Source of the DNA: Acholoe squamosa
Lineage: Eukaryota > Annelida > Polychaeta > Phyllodocida > Polynoidae
Assembly: GCA_949317995.1 (NCBI GenBank)
Contig: OX439044.1
Span: forward strand, 19,244,641-19,308,640
Reading direction: 5' to 3'
DNA: 64,000 nucleotides
Below, in pieces: positions 25,315 through 37,028 of the stretch (position 1 is the first letter of the stretch; the number at the start of each line of letters is the position of its first letter). Below the pieces are notes generated by a model that made no database searches, was not told the origin of the DNA, and saw only the letters and a program-made list of their open reading frames with translations. The position numbers and the translations under genes are program-made.

Positions 25315-26049
25315 TGTGTTCCCATCACGATTTTGGTCTGGTGCCATAAGGTGGAGAGGAGCTGTCTAGCTTGGGAGAAAACTCCCATTTACATTAATAA
25401 TGCTTATAGAGTTCAATTTCATGTAATAAAACAACTCTACATCCTAAAGCCTTTTGCGATGGTACATCTACCATTGGAGCTTTTTCGATTTGATTCATAT
25501 GGTATAGCTAGTTCCTCCTATTTCTCTTAAAATCTCTGCTATTTGTTATCACTTGCATTAATAAGCATCCTCTATAGGTGAAAACAAGACTCTACTCTAC
25601 TGATTATAATAACTTAAACATGGTTAATCTCTATAATAATCTAGCCATGGCCAGGCGATCTAGTCAGGATGCTATTCTAGTTGTCTTCAACTCTATACAT
25701 CATGATGTAAGATGGTTTATATGGAACTGCTAGTGCAGGCCATGTGTTCCTTGATTGGGCAAAAATAGAGTAGTAGTAAATTCTCATGGTGTTTCCTACC
25801 TACCTAAATCCTAACTGTTCTGAAGTACTCAAGCTGTCAGAAAGGGAGTTTGGAGGGGTAGGGTATAGGCAACCTTCACTGAGACCCACTTGGCCTTTTA
25901 CATTTTACTTTAGTAGAGTAACAGACGAGCCTCACATGGCGTTACATGGGGAGCACTATTTATACATCACCACGTCGCTCTCATCGTAGAAAAATGGCAT
26001 AATCTACGTTTATTTTGCCTCTATTCGAGTTTAAAATTATATTTTACTA

Positions 26050-26361
26050 AGGCATAGGAGGCACATTTAGTTGGGGGGGGGCACCCCATCAGCTTGTGCA
26101 CAATGAACACATACATAAATATATAGGCAACATAAAGGTTTTGTATGGAAAAAAGACTAGTCCATAGTTTCCTTTAGTTCTGATTTCAGGCCCAGGTCCT
26201 CTATTCTTTCACTGTCAGGCTGCCCATTGCTTTTTAATTAGACGTAAACTTTACTATTTTGTGCATTTTATCATCAGGTTATCGTGCTCATATCTGTTTA
26301 GACCTCCATCTTTGTGATTTGGGTGGGGCAGGTCCCCTGTCCAAATCTTCTTACGCCTCTG
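26050..26361. mobile_element. 312-bp element with AGAGGCGTA-type ends (copy 1, inverted)
   Basis: The left end AGGCATAGGAGGC and the right end CTTACGCCTCTG are imperfect inverted repeats. The inner segment GGCCCAGGTCCTCTATTCT is the reverse complement of a segment of 46203-46466, so the two are copies of one family in opposite orientation. Confidence 0.55.
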
Positions 26362-27701
26362 TATTCTCGCTAAAACCCAAGCACCTGCTGTACTAGTGGA
26401 GGAACGGTTGTCTCAGTAAACTAATCTATGACGAACATTCTCATGTCTGATTTTTTGTCATTCCAGTGGAGAAGTTAATTACCTCTATTTAGGGACCATA
26501 GCAGCTGGTTGCCTGCTCTAACGAAGGGGGAGCTATTCCTGAGCAACTCATAGGTTAGTTACATATTGGGGATCTATATAGACTGAGCTGCTTACCTATC
26601 CACCCTGTCTCAGTACACTACCACGTGTGCTATGATATATCTGTTTTCCACTTGTTATAACCTATAAACCGACTTTCAAATTTAAAAGTATATATATGCA
26701 AATAAGTATTTATAGTTTTTATCACTTACATAACTGATTAATCTGGTGAAATTGCCCTTACTGAAATATTCTGAAGGGAATATGACTGCCCAGATTTTAT
26801 TCTAAGCACAATGAACAACATTTCTGTGGAACTCGGGACAGAACCGTATGTGAACACTGGTGAACCACCTGTGCCAGAATGGGCGAAAATGAATCTTATT
26901 GCAGGGCGCACTAAGGTCCCTTTTTCTATAACAATGTCACAAACTTTGTTGCTCACTGACTGTTTACATAAAGAACAGACTGTGTACATAGACATAGCAA
27001 ACACTCCAAAACAATTCCCTCCCTAGTCTGCTGTACTGCCTATTGAGAACCCAGCTATGAATCACAATTAGCATTGAAGTAGGCCTATACACGGTATCTT
27101 CATCAACTTCTGCTGCAACCTCGTTGTCAACGTTAATTGCTGTAGCAACGCATGGGACATATAGACCGCAACTTTGTGCTATCATATTTAGATTGAAAAC
27201 AAATGCCTATGCATGGAATTTCCTTTTTTGCTACTACTGGTAACTCAACGATTATGAGGATTATCTTGATGCACAGGTGCTTGCAGTAAGGGGTTGGATT
27301 AGCTTCCAGAGATATCTGTGATTTAGTGGGATGGTAATGCCTGCCATGGAGGCAAGGAACACTCCCTAGGAAGCTGAGTAACAAGGGGGAGATTCCTAAC
27401 ACTGGTTTCTCCGTTCATCAAGCAACGGTAAAATCCACTGTGGGGAAAGAATGATGTCTGCACAAGACACCTGGCAACCTCCCCTCAGAAATCACTTTGC
27501 AGGTTATGTGGGAAGATAAGCACATATCCCAGAGGCCTTTCAGGTATGAATTAGTAAGGTGGTAGTCTGTTTCCAGGTGGTGGCGGTGTAAATCCACGTA
27601 ATCCACAGGTAACCATGTGGCTATAACAACAAGACAATGCTTGCATTAAGGCAATGCTTTAAAGGGGAATCCTGTCTTGTTAATGGGGGTTTGGTGCTTA
27701 C

Positions 27702-27715
27702 CTCTTAGAAGCCAT
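27702..27715 (-). CDS. twitchin: Candidate alternative first coding exon of the twitchin-family gene
   Basis: On the minus strand, ATCAAC ATG GCT TCT AAG AG is followed by a GTAAGC donor. The 14 coding bases (MASK plus AG) end in phase 2. The next splice acceptor downstream in the gene, at 15379, begins with one base that completes AGA, giving MASKR-GAAPSFLQKP in frame. The resulting isoform lacks Ig domain 1 and the microexon and starts directly at Ig domain 2. The start context (A at -3, G at +4) is good. A TATA-like CCATAAAATA lies about 37 bp upstream of the ATG, and a GC-richer block begins about 65 bp upstream. Start codon, donor and phase are seen in sequence; use as a promoter and first exon is inference. 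It could be chance. Confidence 0.5.
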
Positions 27716-27751
27716 GTTGATCGCTGATGTCGGGCTGACTCTTGGATCAGG

Positions 27752-27761
27752 TATTTTATGG
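27752..27761 (-). promoter_or_regulatory. TATA-like box upstream of the alternative first exon
   Basis: On the minus strand CCATAAAATA lies about 37 bp before the ATG at 27715. If it sets transcription about 30 bp downstream, the 5' UTR would be very short. It is a degenerate match supported only by its position. Confidence 0.3.
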
Positions 27762-27779
27762 TTTGTTTCTACAATTTAC

Positions 27780-28490
27780 TCCACTCTAAGCGCACTAACC
27801 ATGGTGTTAGACCCTCGTCCAAGCAGGGCCACCAATGGGGTGGGTGAGTAGTTGTTCAGCTCTAGTCTTCACGGTCACCCTGGTATAAATCACTCCCTTT
27901 GCTGCTGGGCAAACTGCAGCTGTGAGGGGATCTATAGTAGGGTCTGCCGAGTTGGTTGATTGGTGAGAACTGCTCACTAGTCAGTGAGCATAAGACCCCC
28001 TGTAGGACTGTCGTCTCAGTTGGCTTGGCCCCGATTGGTTCTTGGCTGAGGATGCTTTCGAGGGCCACGACCTGGTGGTCTGCCTGGTCTTCTGGAAGCT
28101 AAAGGCGATGACAGCAGTATTACTTTATGTTCCCCACGAGCGACTGCTCGTAGCGGCCGCCTGTCCTGGTGAGAAAGGTCTGAGTAAACTATTGGCAGTT
28201 GTCCTTTTTGGTGGTGAGCAGCTTAGTGTTAGCATGAGCTGCTCGTGTCAGAAACAGAGAGGCTGTGAGGACACTGCCACCTCTGGCAAGCACCACACCA
28301 ATGCTGGACTGCCTCACTGGCTCGATGGCTCCTTGCTCTATCGTCTACGAGGGCGCGTACACCTGCACAAGATGAGACCTCGGGAGCTGCTCTGGGAATG
28401 AGTAAGTGTCCAACAAGGACTTGTGAGCTGCTCACTCTATGGTGGCCACCACCTGGGTCCCCCTGCTGCACCACCACCTATACGTAGGCC
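27780..28490. promoter_or_regulatory. GC-richer block upstream of the alternative first exon
   Basis: This ~700-bp block is clearly richer in G+C and CpG than its surroundings. It lies just upstream of 27715 in the minus-strand sense. It contains an E-box-type CAGCTG near 27914 and three exact copies of the word GAGCTGCTC (28236, 28384, 28425). Overlapping ORFs on both strands (28042-28401 plus; 28229-28477 minus) match no family I know and probably reflect composition. A promoter or enhancer role is inferred from position and composition. Confidence 0.3.
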
Positions 28491-30094
28491 TACCTGATGA
28501 CTGATGGCATCAAGGTAGACCTACTGCATACACCCATGAGCTAGGTTGCTAACCCTCCCTTCAGCAACCACCCCTAGTGTTAGCATCCAGCCTGCTACCA
28601 CTAGCACTATGTTCAGCCATCCGATCACCCTTTCCCCTATCAGCATTCTACTCCCATGATTGATTGTTTTTATATCTGACATTTCCCTCACCATACCCTA
28701 CCTCTGCCCCCTACCCTCTATCCCTGATATCTATGATAGCATATATCATAGGTCCATTGTATAAAAACTAATGTGATTGTAGAAATAGAGACAATGATTT
28801 GTTTGCATAGGAAACAGTTCCTATCGCTCCTCTGCATTCCTGAGGGGTTGCCCTCATAGAAAGGAAAGGGTGCAAAACTGTTATGCTCCAATTATGTACC
28901 AAAGGAATAATTCCTTGAGAAGAGGCAGAAAAAGCAACATTTATTTCATGGACCATCTATAATGCTGAACGGATTTTTTCTGGAAATGAACCATTCTAAA
29001 GGCTTGTCACTTTTTTTTACCAAGGACGTTGTGATATCATAATGTGTAGATCCGCTTTCCAACATAATATATTGGGCAAGATAAAAATGAGACACGTATA
29101 ACGATGGCACATAAATGGTACAACAAATTATTGTAACAAATATGTAACAGTTTTATCAAATGATGGGAAGAAAGAAAGGCTTAAATTAACCCTATCGCGC
29201 AACTACACTGATCTAACGGATTATGGAACTATGTTCAATCCCATGCTAAATAAACAAAACTAAATTTACTATATGCAGAAAAATATATGTCTTATGAATA
29301 TTGAAAGAAATGTTTTCAAGATATGCCATCTTTTTTTTCCTCTCCTGATAACCATGTTACATCAGCAAGATGTGCACCATTTGTTATCATCTTATCATAA
29401 ACTAGAGTTTGATAACAGAAGGCCTCTGAGTGAAAAGGGCCTGTAACTGTACCTGATGTAATCCCCAAGTGCCCAGGCCTACACTGGGTAGGGAGGGCGA
29501 TAGGCCCAGTAAGGGGCCCAGGTGGACATTTTCTGTAACAACCTACATAGCTGTCTACACTAACCAGTCATACCTTTATCCCTCTTTTTTTCCCAGGGCT
29601 ATGACAGAATTATCTTCACTATGGATGGTCGTGCTCACCCTAGGTAGCCCACGGGTAGCCCTATGGATGCAAGCAATAAATCTCTACTTTACTTTTCATA
29701 TCTAATTTATCTGACGTGATTCTCGTAAAGAGGACATACACCTCCTACTGTCTCTCAGGTGAATGCCCGAGAGTTGTATTTTAGGGGCATTCAGAAATAC
29801 CATCGCAGCTGAGTTACTCAAGACTCAAGCAGCCAATCAGAATGTGGATGTTCGTGTCGTCATCCTGCACTTGCAGTTGCTCATATTCAAAAATGATACT
29901 CTGTTGAATTATAGTTCTGTTGAATTAGAACTGTCCTATATTTTGTGAAGGAATTTTAATGGAATCATTAAGACCCGCAGTACTAGACTCACCAGCAGTG
30001 TATTCCAGATACATTGGGCTATATAGGTTTGAATAATTGTGATCCATCAAGGGAGAACACCCCTCCATGGGGGATTTTTAATTCCCCATTTGGC

Positions 30095-30108
30095 CACCAG
30101 GGGGCATT
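30095..30108 (+). promoter_or_regulatory. Strong CTCF-like motif
   Basis: CCACCAGGGGGCAT agrees with the conserved CTCF consensus CCASYAGRKGGCRS at 13 of 14 positions. Confidence 0.45.
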
Positions 30109-30275
30109 AGAGGGGCAAAATTACTCTAAATCATAATAAAAATATATCAAGTTAATCGTTTTATGCTGAATTCAATGGTCTCATTTAAAATGCACCTTTT
30201 TCGGTAGAAATGGCCCATAATTGAATGGTAAAATGAACATTTTTCATGAGAAATCAACCTATATGCCTGTTCCTG

Positions 30276-30289
30276 GTTGCCATGGCAAC
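30276..30289. promoter_or_regulatory. Perfect palindromic RFX X-box-like site
   Basis: GTTGCCATGGCAAC is a full palindrome and an exact X-box. It lies 170 bp from a strong CTCF-like site (30095-30108). Confidence 0.45.
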
Positions 30290-32494
30290 CATTCCATTAA
30301 TCAAAATTCGGGGTTACTCACCAAAAACTCAAAACTGAAAACAGAAATGGAAAATTCCTTCCAGATCAAAATCTATGATAAAAATCACCATTTTATTTCA
30401 TAAAATGGCTGATTTATTGTGTATTTAGATATTATTATGGTTTACTAATGTATTTAGAGCTTAATCATCGATTTCAGATATGAATAATGACCTATGTTCA
30501 AGGAGGGGTTCTGACATAACTACTAGGAATATTTAAGCCAATGATGTCTCATTTCAAAGATCTTGAGATGAACTTTGATAATGAATTTCCCTACAGAGGG
30601 GTGTATTTGCTTGCCTGGTCACAATTTATCGCACATCCCACTTTATTTGAGTTTAATTTGTTTAACCTGCCCACAGGAGCTGCTCGGGACCTGCTCGGTG
30701 AGCTGTTCCTGCACTAATTGTACGTGTTAAGCAGACGCTATGGGGTGTATCTACAGTCTGCAGAATGCGGCCTTGGACTCAACATGTAAATGGAGACAAG
30801 TACAAATATACAAATCTCAGCGGTGAGCATAGGCCGGGGACAGCCAGATGGGCCATACTCACTGAGAGACGGTCCATTTCTCTTCTGACGACATTGGTGT
30901 ATGGGTTTGGGAAGTATTCTGGATAGATAGTTTGTGTTTGTCTTCTTTTTTTCTCTAGATTTCATTGATCAATATTAAAAGAGGGTATAGCTCTGTCTCC
31001 CATTTGTATGGGGAATAGATGACAAACATATAGGAAGGGGTAAAGTGGATGGGGAGGAGGAACACCAAAACATTGAACCTTTAGGTCTATTTGAAATGTG
31101 GATGCAGAAGCCCATGGATTTAAACAGAATTGCTACTCTAAAGAATGAAAACATATAAAGATGAATGCTCAACCGTTCCCAGGGGAATTCTAAATAGAAT
31201 GCTGTTACTTTGAGCTCAATCCTTGCAGAACATCGGCCCCATCTTCAACTCTACACCATCTGACTCAAACCAGCCGCCTAAACACAGTGGGGGGTTAGCC
31301 TGTAGGAGGGTTTGTAAGCTCAGCTTGGTCGAGAATAAAAAGCCCTTGCCCTGCCATTCTGTCCATCATTTATGTTTTAGTTTCCAGGGAAATTGGCAAT
31401 AAAGTCTGTAGAAATGACCACCAGATGGAAATGGTACAAGGGCCAGCTGTGCATGGGATGTGGTGCCAGGGAGAGGGGTGGTGAGGGTATTAGGAAGCCA
31501 TAACGGCCATATGTGGCTTCCTCCTAGACGGCTATTAAACGCCCTTCCTTGGCACAAGTTCTATAACTTCTTCTATCTATCTGCAGGATTCTCCCTTTTT
31601 CTATGTATACTATCATATATACCACGGTTATCACATTTCAGAACGATTTTGGGTGCCCAAACTAGATAATCTCAGTGCTTTTATCTGGTGATAGAGGCAC
31701 TGAGTTGACACTTGAATATTGAAGGGTTCTTTTTCTATATTTTCAGTGGCCAGTATATATATTATATTGAAGTACTCCTCAGATCGCAGTGATTAATATT
31801 AGTGGCCCATTATGGGAACGATGCAAACATTTGGCACTCAATACAATAACTCCACTCTGGTGGTGGTCATGGTCCAGTGTTGCCAATTTAATCACTTTGG
31901 TAGAATTAGAGATATAACATGATGGCACCACCATAAGAATGATACCGACGTTTACAAGCATGTGCCATAGCTCAGCCAGCAATTGCCTATCCGAATAAGG
32001 TGAGTAATATCAGAATTCCAATGGTGATCAAACATCACATTTCAACCGTGATTGAATTAAGCAGGCATTTCAAGACTGACCCAGCATTACATTTTACACG
32101 TTGTACCAACGTCTGCTCTGGTTTATTTTTGGCCAAAAATTGATAAAAGAATTGGGATGGTACCGATGATTTCTGGCATGCCCTGTCATGGGAGTGAATG
32201 TGGGTCTCATCTAAATTTTGACAAATAAGTAAATTTGGACAAAGTTCTGTTGAGTCATTCTAATTTGTTTTTGTGAGTAGGTGTTACCAATTGTGACTCT
32301 TCAAGTTGATTACTGGGCAGATTTGAGACCTGAGTGAATTGGACCTATCTAGCCTTTTTTTTTTTTTTAATGAAACTATATTGAGCTATATTGGGGTCAA
32401 ATTAATCTCTTTTACCTTTCACATTAACTCTTTTCGTTTTACATATCTGATTATATGAGCATTCAATATGCTTTCTATATAACCTTTAAAAACA

Positions 32495-32728
32495 CACTGG
32501 AAAAATTAACTTGAATCTAGAAGGGATCCTTATAAAACTGAACAGTGAACCACCATAATTAGATAACAAGGGGCCAGTGTAGTTTTTACAAGAAACTCCA
32601 GGTGGCAGTGCGGTGGTACAAGGAATCTCTATGAAAATAACAATGTCTCTGTGAAAATAACGATGGATCTGTGGCAATTTTGGGACGAGGAATCCTTCGT
32701 TATTCTGACGACATTCTTTTTTACAGTG
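32495..32728. mobile_element. 234-bp element with CACTG...CAGTG ends (copy 1)
   Basis: It shares with 48167-48413 the order GGGA(T/C)CC, ACAGTGAAC, ACCATAATT, a CTCF-like GGTGGCAGT, GAATCTCT and TTT(A/T)(C)CAGTG. The ends are short inverted repeats. It is non-coding. Confidence 0.55.
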
Positions 32729-34365
32729 CAGTATTTCTCTAAATATTCATCATATGTGAGTCACTAAAATAAGCGCTCACATCAGTACCCCTTGGGTTAT
32801 GCAGGATGTCATAAAGCTTGCACCAAAATGAGGATGACCTTCTGACCCCAATCCCCGGATGTAAACCTTACCACCAGAAGTAGGCTGACATATGCCTCAA
32901 CCCTAACTCAGGTCCCTAAATCAGCTGCAGAACTGGAGTAACTGATTGCAACTGATATTTAGGACATACACTAACCCTAATTCCCAAGGGTCATTACCTG
33001 GATCCATTATAAACAGTGGCTGGCCAGTAACTAAAGGTATTCCATTTGTGAACTAGGTCGTGTAGGTAGAAACAAATGTGCTTGGAGGATTGCATCTGGA
33101 GGGATGCTTCAGTGCTTAGAGGTTAGATTTGCATGTCTGATCTCACTGTGTGCATGCAAAATAAATCTAAACGCAACACAGGAAAAGGTAACATTATGGG
33201 GATTTTGTACTATTCATGTAGCATCTAGGTGACAAAGCCAAGTGAGATATGTTGGGATCTTTCTTGTAATTTCTCAGAAACTTTGAACAGGTCTTTGGGA
33301 CATTTCTAACAACAATAGGCCCAAAATGATAGGCATAGGCTTCTTTTACAACACAAACATATCGAGATATCCAGTGCCTGTGTAGGCCGATTAACAGGGA
33401 CTATGACCTTTGTTATACAAAGATATCAAGCAAGCAGTCATTTAAGATTATATAGATGGACCACTAAACCACATTTTTTCCAAATGAAATAAGAAGGTCT
33501 TGGGGATCAACTTTAAAATGTTACGTTTCCCCACGTTTTGTCACAACTTAATCACCAATTAATGGTGTAGTTGTCCTGTTCACAAGGTTATAGTTCGGAA
33601 TTGTATCTTACTGTTCATTTATAGGTCCCAAAGTCGACGGCAAAATAAAGTCCTTGGGTTTGATAGGTTCCGAGACCGAGAGTAAATTTACCTTTTTCCC
33701 ACTGATTAACATCTATACAATTTAGAAATCAGAGTTGTATCTCTAAAATTCTCAGTGTAGACACAGAAAAAAGAAACATTCAGTGAAGTTGCCCCTAATA
33801 CTATTGTGCCAATGCACGATTGATTGTTGGGTTAAGTCTGAGCAGAATGGGCACCAATTGAGCTAACCTGGGATATTGTGAGGGGGTATATGATTAACAT
33901 AATGGGGCAAAAATGGCAAGTTTTAAAGCTAACTAGGCAATTATCAAATATCATGTGATAAAGGGGTAAAGGTAAACTCAAGAGGAGATTGATTTGCTGA
34001 ACTAAGAGCTAGGGATGCTTTTTCTGGGTAGTGAATAGAACTTGCCATATCAAGACTAAGGGAATGCCTTGCCTGTGAGTTTGTGTGGGCTTCTCATCTA
34101 CACCAGGGCCCGATCAAGTAGAGCCAGTTGGTGACACCCTACTGCTTATCTGTATACACCGTGGGCGGCACACATGATGATTCACATACCTCCATCATGT
34201 TTATTGTACACCACCCACCTCCTATCTACCTCCTTCATCTTTATGATAAGCACCCATATAGCCTATGTCTGGCTTAACACGATCTTCACCATTTAGTATA
34301 GGAATAACATAGGGCTATCAGTCAGTATGTGTTTATTACATATTACAGCTATAATGCATGCTAAA

Positions 34366-34368
<3 letters not shown>

Positions 34369-34437
<69 letters not shown>

Positions 34438-34442
34438 TGTGT
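34369..34442. repeat. GT/AC microsatellite
   Basis: This is about 36 uninterrupted-to-near-perfect GT dinucleotides with one AT interruption near 34431. Confidence 0.95.
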
Positions 34443-34564
34443 TAGGACATGGCCAAACTATCGTTGGGATGTTTTACTGTTGGGTGAAGAGGAATATTGT
34501 CCTTGGAGTCCAGTGACTGTCCCTTCTTCTCACTGCTCTCTGTGGCCATCAGGTTGCCAAACAC

Positions 34565-34786
34565 CCCAGCAAATTGTCGTCATCTGTCGCCATGATTGGT
34601 CATCAATGGTGACTCCTTTTTGAGTGATCACTCATTCCGTCATATTTCGCCACTGTGTGTTAGACTCACATGGCATAGCAATTGCTATTCCTGGTGATCT
34701 TGTGCTATAACGACGTCGTGTTCCATCTAACGACATGTGTGAGCCACTTCACACAGGTTGACAAGGACTCACGACAATTTGCTGGG
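34565..34786. mobile_element. 222-bp internally deleted copy of the minisatellite-bearing element
   Basis: The left ~110 bp match 8591-8700 and the right ~110 bp match 10250-10355, with the same inverted ends (CCCAGCAAATTGTCGT and ACGACAATTTGCTGGG). The tandem arrays and middle of the long copy are missing. Confidence 0.75.
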
Positions 34787-35820
34787 ACCACAATAAACTT
34801 TCCATGTTTATAAAGACTTGGAGAGGGTTTCCCTTGTACACTTCCATTTGTTGGCTTTGTAACTCTCATCCTTTCACTATAATGTAGTCCTTCAAAAAGA
34901 CAGCCTCCTACCTGCCATTAATAATGTGACTGTTGTTAGAGTGTGTTACAACTAGGGTTCTGGTATGTAAAACAATATTAACTACACAGGACAAAGTATT
35001 CAAAGATGTGCAACCATAAAGAAAAAAAGACTAATTCATTTCTTCTCTACATTGTGACTGATATATTGGTGTCCGTTTCTAGACTGTGTGCAGGTACTTT
35101 TATTTCCCCTACTTCTTCAAGCTTACTTTTTGCTGTCCAGTTTCTAGGAAATTCCAGGGGTACCTTTTAGAAGGGCCATTTTGCTAGTCACTAATAGCTA
35201 TTTCACCAGTGATCTATCCTTTCTACACTCTTCTTCATCTATGAATTGTAAGTTATATATACATTAGGTTTTCTAATGGGAATCTAGTGCTCTGTTTTCA
35301 TTGCTTAAAGCCGCGAATTGAGTAGTCAAGCTGAGGAGATTCAGAAGTAATACAAGAATATGAGTTGTATATTCTCCCCATACCAAATGCAATGAGATAC
35401 ATCTGCACCACAAGTATTATCTAGAGCCTATATCATGCTGGTACGGGTCATAATAACTCTGACTGCATGCATCCCTAGATAGCCCCCTTCCATCAGTAGT
35501 AGAGAGCTTCAGGCGGAGTGAGACGCCCGTGTTATGGCTTTACTTGACAGATCTAGGTGTGGTATTCCTCCGCAGTATCCAGACAACCACCGTATCCATC
35601 ATTCCTCCATCTGCCTACCTCCTCCAGCACCCCTTCTCTTTCACAGTATCATTACATCAAAGCCCCCTTTTAGATATAGACCCTGGAGAAACGGGATACC
35701 CCTACTTGCAGGTCATGACCTCTCTGATTCATGCAATGACCAATGTTGATTCATATTGAATAGTAGTGGGAATGTGATGCTCTATTGGCCACTAGCTGGT
35801 CTGGAGCTGGTTCCGGTGAC

Positions 35821-35919
35821 ACACACTGATAAGAACTGATAAGATGGGACCAGCATGTCCCTGGAGGTGGGTGTTAACCAGGGACAAGGTACCCATCATG
35901 GTATATCTTATCAGTGTGT
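35821..35919. repeat. 99-bp imperfect hairpin
   Basis: Arms ACACACTGATAAG and CTTATCAGTGTGT enclose a second inner pair, GTCCCTGG and CCAGGGAC. This is probably a miniature element. Confidence 0.5.
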
Positions 35920-36179
35920 TTTAGCTCAACGAGCGAAATTCAAGATGGTGGCTCCACGAGGCCTCCAAACTGAGTCCTATAAGCTGTGTACATTGTACTT
36001 TTAGGCCATTGATATGACTACCATGTAGTTTCTGCTTTTTCCAAAGCACTTGTTCTAAGCTTTCAACAAACACTAATGCAGAGTTGATGTATAGTCATTC
36101 TTAGTTAAAATGCTGAATAGCCAGAAAACCAACGTTCAGTTAATGTCTAACCTTTATGGCAGCGGGCACTAAACTAAAG

Positions 36180-36560
36180 TCCCACTACTGGTTACTAAGA
36201 CTTGAGATGTAGTTTCCTTTGACTAATCAGACTTCAGATGTGGCTTCCAATTTCTATTCTTTCTGTGGTATCACTTCCTCTGACTATTCAGGGTGCGCCT
36301 TCTCTGTATCTGAAAGGGGAATTGGGAAAATGGGAGGTAGCTTCATTTGGCTATCTGGGAGGAATTTTTCTAGGTATTTGGGATGTGGCTTCCTTTGTCC
36401 TTTTGGGAGGTTGATTACATCCTAGTATCTCATCATAATCTTTCTTTAGCTATGTGGGATGCGTGTTCCTCTGCCTCTTGCCTTCCTCCTGCTATATATG
36501 TGTGCTGGACTTGGCCTTTCTGAATAGTTTGTGAATGTGGGTTTCTAATAAGATTTCCTA
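36180..36560. repeat. Old degenerate tandem repeat, ~40-45-bp unit
   Basis: The phrase GATGTGGCTTCCTTTGNCTATTNGGGA recurs in diverged form about eight times (for example near 36205, 36235, 36275, 36330, 36370 and 36455). It lies just downstream of the microexon in the transcript sense. Confidence 0.45.
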
Positions 36561-36737
36561 GGGTTTTGTTACATCCAACCAGAAGTACAGAAATTACTTC
36601 ATTGGAGAGGGGATCATTATAGTTCTAGGGGACCATAGCTAGTATTCCCCATATCGTACAACAGCATTCTGTCCTTCTCGTAATAGCGCCTTCTTTATAA
36701 CCAAATTATTTTTAGAGATATGATTAAGTGTACTTAC

Positions 36738-36753
36738 TTTGCCTGCTGTTGCC
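36738..36753 (-). CDS. twitchin: Twitchin-family gene, 16-nt microexon
   Basis: In the transcript sense, TTTTCAG is followed by GGCAACAGCAGGCAAA and then a perfect GTAAGT donor. The 16 nt start in phase 1 (G from exon 1 plus GG gives Gly) and end in phase 2 (AA plus A from the next exon gives Lys). They add GQQQAK between Ig domain 1 and Ig domain 2. The upstream exon ends in phase 1 and the next exon begins in phase 2 at its first AG, so the microexon fits both neighbours exactly. It lies 275 bp after exon 1 and 21.4 kb before the next constitutive exon. The peptide is a glutamine-rich linker with no domain of its own. It is too short for ordinary gene finders; transcript evidence would be decisive. 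Confidence 0.6.
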
Positions 36754-37028
36754 CTGAAAATAAGAATAGAACCACATTTTGAATTGAGGTTGCATTAGAG
36801 TACTATGGGATTGAACAGTCATATCTTGTTTTTCATTATTAGAAAGAAAGACCTCATCACAGGAGTATTTTGAGCATCTGTCATTGAATGAGATTGTGAC
36901 CAGTGTCTGTACAGCTTATGCTCAAGTTAATCATATGCAATGCTACAATTCAAATGTATTTTTTTTTAATTCAGAATTTTATCGCAGGTTACACAAACCA
37001 CCTCAATCAATCAATACAACAAATTTAC
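36754..37028 (-). other. Intron 1 of the coding region (275 bp)
   Basis: This short intron lies between the first coding exon and the microexon. It has a GTAAAT donor and a pyrimidine-rich end with TTTTCAG at 36754-36756. I see no repeat or RNA gene in it. Confidence 0.6.

Larger units (their letters stand above)
15380..36737 (-). other. Giant intron (21.4 kb) with an internal alternative first exon and many repeats
   Basis: This intron lies between the microexon and the first half-exon of Ig domain 2. It contains the alternative first exon at 27702-27715, an NRF1/CCAAT/CRE-like cluster at 25241-25314, a 1.49-kb inverted-repeat element (22000-23488) and an old tandem repeat (20935-21640). 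It also holds several small mobile elements and a long GT microsatellite (34369-34442). Stretches such as 16800-19100 and 28700-30000 show no gene or recognisable repeat to me. The ORFs of 60-119 codons inside it are unlike known proteins and overlap in several frames. Confidence 0.6.

Noticed and set aside
28042-28401. 119-codon plus-strand ORF
   Set aside because: It overlaps an opposite-strand ORF in a GC-richer patch; no domain is recognisable and there is no clear splice structure.
36706-36715. MEF2-type TTATTTTTAG near the microexon
   Set aside because: The consensus is short and AT-rich, and expected by chance in this composition.
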